A stretch of 64,000 bases of DNA, from NCBI GenBank assembly GCA_942493305.1, contig OW818686.1, positions 496,001 through 560,000 on the forward strand, written 5' to 3'. Below are positions 46,913 through 56,507 of the stretch, piece after piece (within the stretch, counting starts at the first letter, position 1; every line of letters begins with the position of its first letter). The notes below the pieces were generated by a model. It did not search any database and was not told where the DNA came from. It saw only the letters and a program-made list of their open reading frames with translations. The DNA is from UBA7672 sp030824255 (GTDB lineage Bacteria > Pseudomonadota > Alphaproteobacteria > Caulobacterales > Hyphomonadaceae). Made by a program: the position numbers and the translations under genes.

Positions 46913-49900
46913 CACTGCGCTCCCTCGCTGGAAAGACGCACCGGCACGCGCCACCGCTCGATGGCGCCCGACCCGGTGACCGGATCGCGGCTCCCCCCCT
47001 CCCCCGCCTCCTCCTCCTCCTCCCCCACCACCCCCATAGGCAACACCACACCCCCCCCTCCCCCTCCCCCTCCACCCCCCCCGCCCCCCCCCGCCACGCC
47101 CAACGTGTCGGGGAGGGGGGGGGAGGGGGGGAGGGGGTGGTGTTGGGGGGAGGAGGCGGAGGGGGTGGGGTGCAGCCGGTGGGGATGGTGCAGGTGTTGA
47201 AGAGGTAGGCGGAGGAGGTGGTGGGGACGCCGGGGCCGAGGAGGCCGGGGGCGGTGGAGACGTCGGGGCCGGAGATCGTGCCCGCGCGGTTGAGCGAGCC
47301 GAACAGCGCCACGCGCGAGGGATCGCCGAAGGGGCCTTCGAGGATGAGCGGATCAGACGCCGCATTCGCGAAGATGATCCCTGCCCCGTTCACCGCATCG
47401 CCGGTGTTCTGGCTGATCACGAGCCCGCCCGCGCCAAAATTGAGCGCATCGGCCGCGACAAAAACCTGGCCGGGCGTCACGCCGCCGAATGTGTTGGGAA
47501 GCGTCGCCGGATCGAGCTGCTGGTTCTGGACGAGCGCGTCCATGAAGGCCTGGCTGCCGATCATGACATTGCCGTTGGCGTTGAAGACGAGACGGCCGAA
47601 CGGCGCCGCCGCGCTGCCGATTGCGCCGATGACCCGCACTTCGGCAGGTGTCAGCGCGTCGCGATCGTTCGCGAACAACCCCGGTATGCCGCTCAACTCG
47701 GCAAACAGCGCGGATGACACGCCGAACGACACCAGCGTGGGCGACACGCCGGTGTGGGACATGACGCCGGTGACGTCGATGCGGCTGTCCGCGCCCGAGC
47801 CGAACACCACACGGTTCAGCCGTGATCCATCCAGAGCGAGGTCGCGGATGAAGATATCTTCGGTGATGACGGGGAGCGTGGGATCGGTCGCCACGTTGGC
47901 GGATGTCAGCAGGAGGACGCCCGCCGTGATCCGGTCGAACTCGGCCTGCGTGAGCGTCAGGAAATTCGGCGTTGCGCTCGCCGATGTCCCGGCGCCGCCA
48001 AGCTCCAGACCCCGCGCGGTCACGGGACCGCCCTGAACAAGCTGGGTGACTTCGGCTTCGATCTGGACAGCGGCGCCCGTGACCTGGCCGTCGAGCACGA
48101 CATCCTCGGCCTGGATGACGACGGATGCGCCCGCCTGCCCCAGCACGGCGCCGGCGGAGATGGTCACCGCGTTGACGCCTGCGCCGCCGCTGATCTGTTC
48201 GACAACAATCTGCGGCGCCCTCATCTGGCGTCCGGCCGCCAGCGTGAAGGCGCTCACGAACACGTTGGAGACGCCCTCCCCGGCCGACACGTTTGCGTCG
48301 ATCAGGACGCTGTCGCCGACTGTGGAGACAGTCCCGACGGATGACGTCGCCGCACCGCCGCCGGAGAGCGACAGGTCGCCGCCGCCAACGCCGCCCATGA
48401 ACAATGTCGTTCGCCCATCGACAGTGAAGCCAACGGGAATGTTGATCGCGGGCGCGGTCAGACTGACGGCGCTGGCCGTCATGTTGGCATTGAACAGGAT
48501 GCTGTCGTTCGCGGTGGCGCTGATCGAGCCATCGCTGGTCATGCTGGCGTTGATCGCGATGTCACCTGCAGTTGCGGTGAGCGTCGTGGCGCCGCCGCCC
48601 GTCTGCGTGAACGCGCCGCCAATGACGACCCCTGCCCCGCCCGGCCCCGTGCCGCCCGTTATGGTGGCGTCGCCGCCAACGGTGACCACGCTGCTGATGT
48701 CAGCCTGCCAGCCGCCGGTGACCGTGAGATCGCCCGTGGCGTTGACCGTGGATCCCGCAAGATTGGCGTGTCCGTTGCCCGACGATATCGGGTCCGTACC
48801 GGAGCGCGCGATGATGGTGATGTTGCGCCCGTTGAGACTGGCGACGTTCAGGTCCGTGTCACGCACGACCGGATCAAGAGCGCCATAGACAACCCCGGAC
48901 TCGATCGTGATGTCGCCAGTGCCTGGGGGCTCGAAGTTTGCGCCAACCGCAGGCGCGGGACCTGCCGCGATATGGCTTGTACTCGTGTCCAGATCCATGG
49001 AGTTGCGCGACTGCAGGAGCACTGAACCAACGCCATTGCCGTCGGCGTCAGCGCGTATATTTGCGGGCACATTTCCAAACGGCGATCCCAGTAGAAGATC
49101 GCCCATGAAGGACGATGCGGTGATCGAACCATTGGCTGTAATGTCGCCGTTGATGTTGACGCTGCCGAATCCCGCCGGGTCTCCTGTCGTGGTGAGACTC
49201 AACGGTATGGATTGAATGACGACGTTGCCCGTCGCGACAATATCCCCACCAATGACAACGCTTCCGTTCCGGGCGGTGACAGAGACATCACCGGATTCAA
49301 TTTGGCCCGTGATCGCAGAACCGCCAATCGGCGTGAAATCCGTAACGCCCAAGGCCGTCTGATCCAGTCCTGCCTCCACGATGACATTCGCGGCTGACAG
49401 AAGGCTGGTGGCGTCAGCGGTTACCGATCCTCTGGCGCGAAGTTCGACGCTGCCGCCATTGCTTGACGAAATGGCTGCGCCAGCCTGAACATTTATGGAG
49501 CCCACTCCGGACTGAACGACAACGGCTGAACCGTCTATTGTTCCGCCAAGCGTGATATCCACGCCGGTTGATAGATCAGTTGGTGAAAGGCGTCGTGTCG
49601 ACAGAAGCAGTCCCTGCCCTGCTTCAAGCGATCCTGTCGTGGTCAGTCGCCGGGATACAGTGCTCAGACCAAGATCAGCCGTCACATCTCCGAGCGTGAT
49701 CGCATCGGCATAGGCTCTGAACGATCCACTTGTTGTGACGGTCAGGTTCGCAGCGTTTATATCGGCGGTGTCGGGTCCCGGCGAACCAAAGCCGTTCAGC
49801 TGTTGTCCGATGTTCGATCCGCCGGACGATGACGTCAGGACCACGCCCGAATCCGTTGCCACAGCAGAGGTTGCGTTGACGACGCCGGCCAGGTTCATCG

Positions 49901-50780
49901 CGCCAATCGTTGGCGACGTTCCCGGTGTGAAGAAGAACGCAGCTCCAGCCGTTGTGGTAGCCGTGGCGGCATGCGTGATGCCGCCCGTGACTGTCGGGTC
50001 CCCTGTGGCCACCGTGTAGTAGAAGAGGTCCCAGCCGCCGGGGCTCGTCGGGTCAGTTGCGAACGTCAACCTGATATTGTCCGATGCGGCATAGAGGACA
50101 TGGCCGGCATCCGTGCCGGGACTGTTTGCGGTGACCGCGCCGGCAATGTTGACCGTGGGGGCGATGAAAGCGAGGACGCCGCCGTTCGCGACGATCTGTG
50201 CGCCGTTGGCGACGGAGACTGTGCCTCCGCCCGGTCCAGTGAAGGCGAGCCCGATGCCGGGGGTTTGGAGGTTTGTGCCGATGAAGTCGGCAGGCGTGGG
50301 CGCGGCGGTGGAGGCCAGCAGGCCGCCGACATCCACGCGTGCGTTGGCGCCGAAGGCGATGCCGGCGGGATTGATGAGCCAGACGTGGCCGCCGCTGGGC
50401 AGGAAGTTGTTGTTCAACGTGTTGAGCGCGCCGTCGATCGTGCTGATGCCGGATTCAGAAGCGATACGCGCGAGCGCGATCCAGTCGGCGCCGTCCATGA
50501 TGAAGTTGACGGTTTCACCGTTGGCGACGTTGAAGCTGTCGAAATCGTAGAAGACACGCTCTGCGTTCTGGTCGACCGTCAGTACCGGGCCGGTGATGGA
50601 GGCCGTGGCCGCAGGGCCGGGCGCGACAGGCGTGGTGTTCGCCACGACTGTGGGCAGGGGCGGAAGCGCAAACGCCGCAGCGGGCAGGACGTTGAAGGCG
50701 ACGGTGTACATCAGCAACCGGCGCGAGTGGCGCGCGAGCCGCGATGCACCTGCGCTGGTTCTGTCTGCTTGCAGTGTCAT
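46629..50780 (-). CDS. Filamentous-haemagglutinin-like two-partner secretion exoprotein (probable frameshift near 3' end)
   Basis: The signal peptide is followed by a TPS secretion domain (about 40-260). Its landmarks are 'YDFDSFNVANGETVNF', 'GISTIDGALNTLNNN', 'WLINPAGIAFG' and 'VDVGGLLAST'; the last two match the NPNGI and lAST signatures of FhaB-type proteins. A beta-helical body of about 1000 residues follows, ending 'FNTCTIPTGC' and a Pro run. After that the literal frame passes through the C/G tract and continues 284 bases into the CHAT gene, which looks unnatural. Another frame gives a plausible end ('RVPVRLSSEGAQ' stop) at 46912, coupled to the CHAT start; a one-base gain (or two-base loss) would join them. 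The ATG at 50780 is 19 bases after the transporter stop. Confidence 0.8.
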   Translation of the reverse strand: MTLQADRTSAGASRLARHSRRLLMYTVAFNVLPAAAFALPPLPTVVANTTPVAPGPAATASITGPVLTVDQNAERVFYDFDSFNVANGETVNFIMDGADWIALARIASESGISTIDGALNTLNNNFLPSGGHVWLINPAGIAFGANARVDVGGLLASTAAPTPADFIGTNLQTPGIGLAFTGPGGGTVSVANGAQIVANGGVLAFIAPTVNIAGAVTANSPGTDAGHVLYAASDNIRLTFATDPTSPGGWDLFYYTVATGDPTVTGGITHAATATTTAGAAFFFTPGTSPTIGAMNLAGVVNATSAVATDSGVVLTSSSGGSNIGQQLNGFGSPGPDTADINAANLTVTTSGSFRAYADAITLGDVTADLGLSTVSRRLTTTGSLEAGQGLLLSTRRLSPTDLSTGVDITLGGTIDGSAVVVQSGVGSINVQAGAAISSSNGGSVELRARGSVTADATSLLSAANVIVEAGLDQTALGVTDFTPIGGSAITGQIESGDVSVTARNGSVVIGGDIVATGNVVIQSIPLSLTTTGDPAGFGSVNINGDITANGSITASSFMGDLLLGSPFGNVPANIRADADGNGVGSVLLQSRNSMDLDTSTSHIAAGPAPAVGANFEPPGTGDITIESGVVYGALDPVVRDTDLNVASLNGRNITIIARSGTDPISSGNGHANLAGSTVNATGDLTVTGGWQADISSVVTVGGDATITGGTGPGGAGVVIGGAFTQTGGGATTLTATAGDIAINASMTSDGSISATANDSILFNANMTASAVSLTAPAINIPVGFTVDGRTTLFMGGVGGGDLSLSGGGAATSSVGTVSTVGDSVLIDANVSAGEGVSNVFVSAFTLAAGRQMRAPQIVVEQISGGAGVNAVTISAGAVLGQAGASVVIQAEDVVLDGQVTGAAVQIEAEVTQLVQGGPVTARGLELGGAGTSASATPNFLTLTQAEFDRITAGVLLLTSANVATDPTLPVITEDIFIRDLALDGSRLNRVVFGSGADSRIDVTGVMSHTGVSPTLVSFGVSSALFAELSGIPGLFANDRDALTPAEVRVIGAIGSAAAPFGRLVFNANGNVMIGSQAFMDALVQNQQLDPATLPNTFGGVTPGQVFVAADALNFGAGGLVISQNTGDAVNGAGIIFANAASDPLILEGPFGDPSRVALFGSLNRAGTISGPDVSTAPGLLGPGVPTTSSAYLFNTCTIPTGCTPPPPPPPPNTTPSPPPPPSPTRWAWRGGAGGVEGEGEGGVWCCLWGWWGRRRRRRGRGGAAIRSPGRAPSSGGACRCVFPARERSDGRSIQDVAAGVCRSDGGGGMRVVVERRLSGRRNRRQEHRAGRLPPAARAERPARGVRPVDLLRVLRPLEPASRARLCHDAGRCAARRRAVRRA
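46990..47180. repeat. C-rich/G-rich imperfect inverted tract at the 3' end of the haemagglutinin gene
   Basis: On the plus strand 46990-47100 is almost pure C with T/A, and 47108-47180 almost pure G with A/T. The arms pair: CAACACCAC at 47041-47049 matches GTGGTGTTG at 47137-47145. The transcript would form a very GC-rich hairpin between the exoprotein and CHAT genes. Homopolymer runs up to nine bases make it prone to slippage and to sequencing error. Confidence 0.75.
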
Positions 50781-50799
50781 TCCCATCCCCCCGTTCTGT

Positions 50800-52539
50800 T
50801 CAGAACGAATGCCGGTAGGCAAAATTCACGAGTATCTTCGGATCGGTCTGCGACGTCATTCCCTGCACCGGCTGGTGCGCGGGTTTTGCGTAGGCGACCT
50901 CTGCATCGAAGAGATCGAAGAAGCGGCCGCGAACGCCGGCGCCATAGGAGGTGAGGTCGCGACGCTTGAGCGTTTGCGAGCCCGGATTCCAGATGCGCGC
51001 CATGTCGGTGAAGACGAAGCCTTCGAGCGACTTGCCCACCGGGCTTTCCGGCAGGCGCCATGTCAGCTCGAACGCGCCGGCGACGCCTGTATCGCCCGCA
51101 ATGACCGATGGCTCATAGCCGCGACCGATCGTGAAGGAGCCGACGCCGAACTCTTCATAGCTGGCGAGATGATCGTCGGTGTGTTGCGCGCGCAGGCGCA
51201 GGCTGGCGCCGAGAGGCGATGGCGTCGAAAGGACAAAATCCGTCTCGGTGCGCAGCACCAGCGCCTCGGGATCGGCATCGAGCCGCGAAAGGCGCGAGGA
51301 GCCTGCGGGGGACGCGCCCAGCACATCCATGCCCTTTCGCACCTCCACGGCGGTGCTCATCAGGAAGGGGAAGCCGGGCGTCGGCGCCTTGCGATCATGA
51401 TTGAGAACATCGCGCGTGTGATCGGCGAGGGAATCGTAGCGCGCCTCCAGCCGCACGAAGCCGACACGCAGCCGTTCGTCCACCAGCTTTACTGCGCCGA
51501 GGGCATAGCTGAGCTGGTTGATGGCTTCGATGCCGCCCGAAACATCGACCTGAAGCGCACGATCGACATGGAGGGGATAGGCGAGCTCGATACGGGCCGT
51601 CAGCGCCTCGGATTCAAGATCAAGCGGGGCGGCGCCGGCGCCCGGCCTCGCCTGTGCGAAGGCCAGTTGCGTGTTGAGCGACAGGCCTTCGCGATTGATG
51701 AGGATGCTGTGGCCGGCCTGGATGATTTGCTGTTCCTCGCCATCGGACGTGGAGAAGACGCCGAGGCTGGTCTGGTCGCCGAGGCTGGAGAGATTGTTGA
51801 GGCGGCCCTGCAGGAAGGCGCCCGTGGGGCCGATCATCGATGAGCCAAGATTGTTGGCGCTGAGCATCACCTGGCCGGCTGCATCCTCGACTTGAACGAT
51901 CAGCTCGATCGCGCCGGGATCGCCGACGCCGCGCTGGACATCGAAGCGGAGGACGACGCCGGGGATGCGGCGCGCGAGCAGCAGCGCGCGCTCAACCGGC
52001 CCCTCCTCCCAGACGCGGCCGGTGTCGAGCTGTGACAGGACGCGGCGGACGGCGGCGTTTGCGTTGGCCGAACCGCCAACCACCTGGACGCTGGAAATGT
52101 ATCCGCGGATGACGCGCAGAGTGACGACGCCATCCTCGATCTTCTGTTCCGGGACGACGACGCGCGTAAAGGTGAAGCCCTTGCGACGAAAATATGTCTG
52201 CGTTTCATCGGCGATGCGGCGCAGGTCTGTCAGGCTGATATTCTTGCCCTGAACGTGAGCGTAAAGTTGGGCGAGGTCCTGCGCGGGTGCATCGTCTGCG
52301 CCCTGGAAGATGATGCGGTCGATGCGGAAGACGACAGCATCGAGATCTTCCACGGCGGGCGCCGCAGGGGCCTGGCCGGGAATTGCGGTATCGACCGGCG
52401 CAACTGTGCGCGGCTGCTGGCTTTGCGGATCGAGCTGTTCGCGGGTGAGCGGCTGTTGCGCCTCTGCTTCCCCCGACAATGCGCAGCTTAGCGTTGAGAC
52501 CAGCGCCACGGCGCTGAGTCTCTTGTGTCCCCCGACCAC
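50800..52539 (-). CDS. ShlB/FhaC/HecB-type two-partner secretion transporter
   Basis: The 579-residue outer-membrane protein has a signal peptide ending near 'GEAEAQ'. A POTRA_2-type region follows (about 60-220, 'FRIDRIIFQGA', 'GFTFTRVVVPEQ', 'GYISSVQVVGG'), then a 16-strand-type barrel. The lid-loop motif 'GRGYEPS' is near 471 and the last residue is Phe, as expected for BAM assembly. TpsB proteins export the FhaB-like partner encoded directly downstream (19 bases). I chose GTG at 52539 with GGGAG 7 bases upstream; the frame is open to 52587, but those residues do not suit a signal peptide. Confidence 0.93.
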   Translation of the reverse strand: MVGGHKRLSAVALVSTLSCALSGEAEAQQPLTREQLDPQSQQPRTVAPVDTAIPGQAPAAPAVEDLDAVVFRIDRIIFQGADDAPAQDLAQLYAHVQGKNISLTDLRRIADETQTYFRRKGFTFTRVVVPEQKIEDGVVTLRVIRGYISSVQVVGGSANANAAVRRVLSQLDTGRVWEEGPVERALLLARRIPGVVLRFDVQRGVGDPGAIELIVQVEDAAGQVMLSANNLGSSMIGPTGAFLQGRLNNLSSLGDQTSLGVFSTSDGEEQQIIQAGHSILINREGLSLNTQLAFAQARPGAGAAPLDLESEALTARIELAYPLHVDRALQVDVSGGIEAINQLSYALGAVKLVDERLRVGFVRLEARYDSLADHTRDVLNHDRKAPTPGFPFLMSTAVEVRKGMDVLGASPAGSSRLSRLDADPEALVLRTETDFVLSTPSPLGASLRLRAQHTDDHLASYEEFGVGSFTIGRGYEPSVIAGDTGVAGAFELTWRLPESPVGKSLEGFVFTDMARIWNPGSQTLKRRDLTSYGAGVRGRFFDLFDAEVAYAKPAHQPVQGMTSQTDPKILVNFAYRHSF

Positions 52540-52546
52540 ATTCCCA

Positions 52547-52551
52547 CTCCC
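52547..52551 (-). promoter_or_regulatory. Shine-Dalgarno fixing a GTG start (TPS transporter)
   Basis: GGGAG on the minus strand, 7 bases before GTG at 52539, giving a signal peptide of normal length. Confidence 0.5.
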
Positions 52552-52655
52552 AACCAAAGATGGCACCCAACCATCCGTGATAGGCACAGCGTCTCACCGC
52601 GATGCGGCGCGGTCAATATCGTTAAAGATGTAGAGGCGCGTGGTTGAAGGGCGGG

Positions 52656-54473
52656 TCAGTCCGCCAGCAGCGATGCATGCGGGGCGCCACTTTCGGTTGT
52701 GGGATCGAATGCGGGGGAGCCGAAGGGATCGTCGCGCAGCAGGTGGCCCCAGCGATCGAGGAAGATGCGCGTTTCGCGCGCGAGCCGCTGGCGCTTCTCC
52801 GATGTTGTGTGGTCGAGCCCGCGCGACTGGCTCTCGTGGTGGATGAGGGCGGCGTCGCCCCGGTAGAGCGTGCGGTAACCGAGCGTAGCGATACGCAGGC
52901 AGAGGTCTATGTCGTTGAAGGCGACGGGGAAGTTCTCCGCGTCGAGGCCGCCGGTGCGTTCGAACAGGTCGCGGCGGATGGCGAGGCAGGCGCCAGTGAC
53001 CGCCATGCGGCCGCTGGGGAGGACGGCTTGCGGTGTGGCGGCGGCCTGGTCCGGGGTCAGTCCACGCCAGAGATGTCCGCAGACGCCGGAGACGCCCAGC
53101 GTGACGCCGGCGTGTTGGAGGGTGCGGTCCGCGTAGAGCAGGCGGGCGCCGACGCAGCCGATCGCCGGGTCCATGGCGCTGGCGACGATGCGATGCAGCC
53201 AGCCGGGGGCGATCGCCTCGACGTCGTCATTGAGCAGCAGCAGGATCTCACCGCGCGACCGCTTCGCGCCGGCATTGATGAGGCGGGAGAAGTTGAAGGG
53301 ACCGAAATCGTCGATCTGCTGTAGCGGCATGCGGGAGGCGGCGGCGGCGATCACGTCGGCAAAGCGCGGGTCCTCGGCGCCGTTGTTGACAATGACGACG
53401 TCGAGCGCGGGATAGTCCGTGCGCTCGGCGAGGCCTGCGAGACAGCGCTCCAGCAGATCGATGCGGATCTTGGTGGGGATGATGATGGAGACAGTCGGCG
53501 TGCGGGCCAGCACGGGAACAGGCGGCGTCACGAAGCTGATGGGGGTGATCGTGTTGCTTGTCGCCAGCGGGAGGGGAATGCGGGCGACGGCGCCGGGCTG
53601 CATGGCTGTATCGCGAAGGGTGCGCCAGGGGTCGTCGATGGCGCGCTCGCCCCGGAAGAAGATCGGGGATGGCGCATATACGGCGTGGGCTGCGAGGTCT
53701 GCGTCCCAGTCGGGGCGCGGACGGATTTCGCCAGCCTCTGCAAGGTCAGCATAGATCGCCTGCAGCGAGGGCGCGCGCGCGAATGCGTCTGTGACGAGCG
53801 CGATGGCGCGGGGGTGGAGGCGCTCCCCTTCCCGCAAAACAACCGTCATGCCGTTCATCGCGACCGATTGCGCAGGCGCGGGGGCCGTTGTCCGGGCAAC
53901 CGCCTGAGCCGGGCGAACGATCGGCGGCGGCTGCCGGGTCTGGATGCGGAGCGAATGGCCGCCGAGGACGCGGGTGGCGACATGCACAAGCTTTGCGACG
54001 GGATTTCCGGAACGCGCCAGCCGGGACAACATGGACACAGCGAGCCGGGCTTCTTCCATCTTCGTCAGCCGACGCAGGCGCAACGTCTTCAGCAACAGCC
54101 GGGCCGGCCATGCCGAGACGAGCAACGACACGTCGCATGTGCGGGCCGTGTGGAAAAATACTTTTGCCACCGGATCGCGCCGCAGGGAGAACGGAAGCAG
54201 CGCATCCTCGGACGAGCGCAGGCGAAGCTCGACAGTCTCGATAGGTCCCTCGCCTTCGATTTCGAAAACCCACCATCCACGGCCGAGCACGACCTGGCCG
54301 TAGTCGGCGACAACCCACGGCGCGCTGGTTTCGAACAGGCCGCCGTCTCGCGACAGGCCGGGGGCCTCGCGAATGGTCCGGGCCAGCAGGTCGAGTACGC
54401 GCAGCGCTGGACCTGCCGTTGGCTCACGGAGGTCAGGCGCGGTGATGACGCGAGAGGCCTTACCTTCGTGCAC
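52656..54473 (-). CDS. GT2-family glycosyltransferase with extra N-terminal domain
   Basis: The 605-residue protein has a GT-A catalytic domain at about 326-560. It opens with 'VSIIIPTKIRIDLL', has 'NDDVE' near 414 for the metal/sugar-nucleotide site, and 'AFNDIDLC' near 518 as the acceptor/base region. The N-terminal about 230 residues include 'GRGWWVFEIEGEG' and look like an accessory beta/helical domain of the rhamnosyltransferase-like subgroup. The donor sugar is unknown. The GTG start at 54473 has no strong ribosome site. It lies 58 bases after RTX-5 on the same strand, so it may glycosylate surface polysaccharide or exoproteins (inference). Confidence 0.88.
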   Translation of the reverse strand: MHEGKASRVITAPDLREPTAGPALRVLDLLARTIREAPGLSRDGGLFETSAPWVVADYGQVVLGRGWWVFEIEGEGPIETVELRLRSSEDALLPFSLRRDPVAKVFFHTARTCDVSLLVSAWPARLLLKTLRLRRLTKMEEARLAVSMLSRLARSGNPVAKLVHVATRVLGGHSLRIQTRQPPPIVRPAQAVARTTAPAPAQSVAMNGMTVVLREGERLHPRAIALVTDAFARAPSLQAIYADLAEAGEIRPRPDWDADLAAHAVYAPSPIFFRGERAIDDPWRTLRDTAMQPGAVARIPLPLATSNTITPISFVTPPVPVLARTPTVSIIIPTKIRIDLLERCLAGLAERTDYPALDVVIVNNGAEDPRFADVIAAAASRMPLQQIDDFGPFNFSRLINAGAKRSRGEILLLLNDDVEAIAPGWLHRIVASAMDPAIGCVGARLLYADRTLQHAGVTLGVSGVCGHLWRGLTPDQAAATPQAVLPSGRMAVTGACLAIRRDLFERTGGLDAENFPVAFNDIDLCLRIATLGYRTLYRGDAALIHHESQSRGLDHTTSEKRQRLARETRIFLDRWGHLLRDDPFGSPAFDPTTESGAPHASLLAD

Positions 54474-54531
54474 GCAATTTCTTCTGACTGTGGTCAGAGG
54501 GGATTGAAGGCTTTTTGCCGGGCCCGCAAGG

Positions 54532-56382
54532 CTAGCCGAACAGGTTCCAGCCGGAGGGGCCTTCGGGTTCGATCACCAGCACATAGGGGGCGAGCGCGCG
54601 CGGATCTGCATCCGCGTGATCCCATGCGGGTTCGATGGCCTGATCGGAGCCTGATATGGCGGCGAGCAGGTCTTCGTCCTTTGCCGCGAGCACGTCGCCA
54701 TCGTCAGCGCCTGCGGGCGCAACGATGAGGGCGTTCCACTGATCGAGCGTGAGGCCGGAGACGTTCAGCGCGACGAAGTTCCCGCCAGCATAGCCAAGCA
54801 GCGTGTCGTCAGTCTGTCCGTCGCCATCGGCGTCGACGGTGAAGAAGCCTGACCAGGTGTGACCGCCGAGCGAGAACTTGTCCTGCGTTGTGTTGAAGTC
54901 GAAAGCCACATCCCAGCCGGCATTCGCGCCAAGGTCGAACGTGTCAGCGCCCGCGCCGCCGGTGAGCACGTCGACATCATTGATGCCGCCCATGATCCAG
55001 TCATCGCCATCGCCGCCGACGAGCCAGTCTTCGCCCAGGCCGCCTTCGAGCCGGTCAGCACCCTCGCCGCCAATGAGCGCATCGGCGCCCGCCCCGCCGC
55101 GCAGGGCGTTATCCAGCGAGTTGCCGAAGATCGTATCGTTGCCCGACCCGCCGAGCACGCCTTCGACAGACTGGAAGAAGACATCCCAGACGCCCGTGGC
55201 AGAATAGACGCCAGCCGTCATGTCGACCCAGAGATTGGCCGTCTGCGAGGCATAGGACGCGAGATCAATGCCGGCGCCGCCAGTGAGCACGTTGACGCCA
55301 GCGCCGCCTTCGAGAAGGTCGTTGCCATCGTCGCCAACGATCCAGTCGTCGCCAGCCTCGCCCTGCAGCACGTCGTCGCCAGCACGGCCCACCAGCGTGT
55401 CATTGCCGTTCCAGCCGCGCAGCACATTGCCGTTGGCGTCGCCAAAGAGTGTGTCAGCGCCCGTACCGCCGATGACGCCCTCGACCGAGGTCAGTGCATC
55501 CCAACCGCCGCCGGCATAGGAATAAGCGCCGGCCGCCAGATCGACATAGAGATTGGCCGTGAGGTGGCCGAGGCCGAGAACATCGATGCCATCGCCGCCG
55601 ATCAGCTGGTTGACGCCGCCCGCGCCGCCAACGAGCAGATCGTCGCCTGCCCCGCCTTCCAGAATATCGCCGCCGCCCGCGCCCCAGAGCACGTTCTCGC
55701 CTGCATCGCCGATCAGGTGATCCGCGAAGGTCGTGCCGGAAAGGTTTTCGATCGACACGAGCGTGTCCAGACCGGCGCCAATCGTGTTCTGTTCACCGGC
55801 GATGAGAAGCGAGACCGTGACGCCCGCGGACGCGCCGCCCGAATAGAATACCTCGTCGATGCCCTCGCCGCCATTGATCGTGTCGTTGCCGAGACCGCCC
55901 TGCAGGAAGTCGTCGCCCGCATCGCCAAACAGCTGGTCGCTGCCGCCGCCGCCAACAAGGATGTCGAAGCCAGCGCCAGCATGCAGACTGTCCGCGGAGC
56001 TCGATCCGAGGAAATCGTCATCACCCGACACGAGCAGGCCCGGATTATTGATGAAATCCTCGACCCAGCTGTCGAGAGCCGTCAGGCCTTCGAATATGGC
56101 GATGGCGTCGCCAGCGCTGTTGTAGATGAGGATGGCTTCGACATTGCCCGCCGGCGGCGAGAGTTGGCTGTTGGGACCCGGCACGAAAGTCGTCGCCGGG
56201 AAGAAGCCTACATACATGAAGCCAAGGCCGGGCGTCGTGACCTGCACGACCCAGCGCGTCGTCTCGTTGGCGAAGATGGTGTAGGGCGAGCCCGCCTGGT
56301 CGAGATAGCGCAGGAAGTTCTGCGCGTTCGCCGTCGACGTCGGATCAAACGAGAAGCCCGCGTAATTCGTGATCAGGCTCAT
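54532..56382 (-). CDS. RTX calcium-binding exoprotein (RTX-5)
   Basis: The 616-residue protein is the shortest of the family. Residues 1-125 are homologous to the RTX-2 N-terminus ('NFLRYL', 'YNSAGDAIAIF' and 'DDDFLGS' as anchors). RTX arrays and three 'YVDLAAGAY'/'WVDMTAGVY' units run to about 475, then the shared C-terminal module, ending 'GWNLFG'. The ATG at 56382 follows GGGG at 5 bases. No signal peptide is present, so type I export is expected. Because it has the family N-domain, a short repeat region and the tail, it is the most economical representative of the RTX-2/5 subfamily. Confidence 0.87.
   Translation of the reverse strand: MSLITNYAGFSFDPTSTANAQNFLRYLDQAGSPYTIFANETTRWVVQVTTPGLGFMYVGFFPATTFVPGPNSQLSPPAGNVEAILIYNSAGDAIAIFEGLTALDSWVEDFINNPGLLVSGDDDFLGSSSADSLHAGAGFDILVGGGGSDQLFGDAGDDFLQGGLGNDTINGGEGIDEVFYSGGASAGVTVSLLIAGEQNTIGAGLDTLVSIENLSGTTFADHLIGDAGENVLWGAGGGDILEGGAGDDLLVGGAGGVNQLIGGDGIDVLGLGHLTANLYVDLAAGAYSYAGGGWDALTSVEGVIGGTGADTLFGDANGNVLRGWNGNDTLVGRAGDDVLQGEAGDDWIVGDDGNDLLEGGAGVNVLTGGAGIDLASYASQTANLWVDMTAGVYSATGVWDVFFQSVEGVLGGSGNDTIFGNSLDNALRGGAGADALIGGEGADRLEGGLGEDWLVGGDGDDWIMGGINDVDVLTGGAGADTFDLGANAGWDVAFDFNTTQDKFSLGGHTWSGFFTVDADGDGQTDDTLLGYAGGNFVALNVSGLTLDQWNALIVAPAGADDGDVLAAKDEDLLAAISGSDQAIEPAWDHADADPRALAPYVLVIEPEGPSGWNLFG
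54725..54955 (-). repeat. Shared RTX C-terminal module, copy 5
   Basis: Very similar to copies 2-4, with mostly third-position changes; similarity extends to the stop codon. Confidence 0.85.
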
Positions 56383-56507
56383 GCCAACCCCATCTGGACT
56401 TTAGGGTACGGACCGCAGGTTGGCCGTACATTGAAACTGCATACCGGCGTGATCGTTACCATGTCTTGTACGACCCGCCCAAGCGGCTGGAACAGCGACG
56501 GCCGCCG

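Noticed and set aside
46913..47365. N-terminal extension of the CHAT protein with Pro/Gly-rich sequence
   Set aside because: The lipoprotein signal peptide begins at 46912 with its own ribosome site; the extension is the out-of-frame reading of the haemagglutinin gene and C/G tract.
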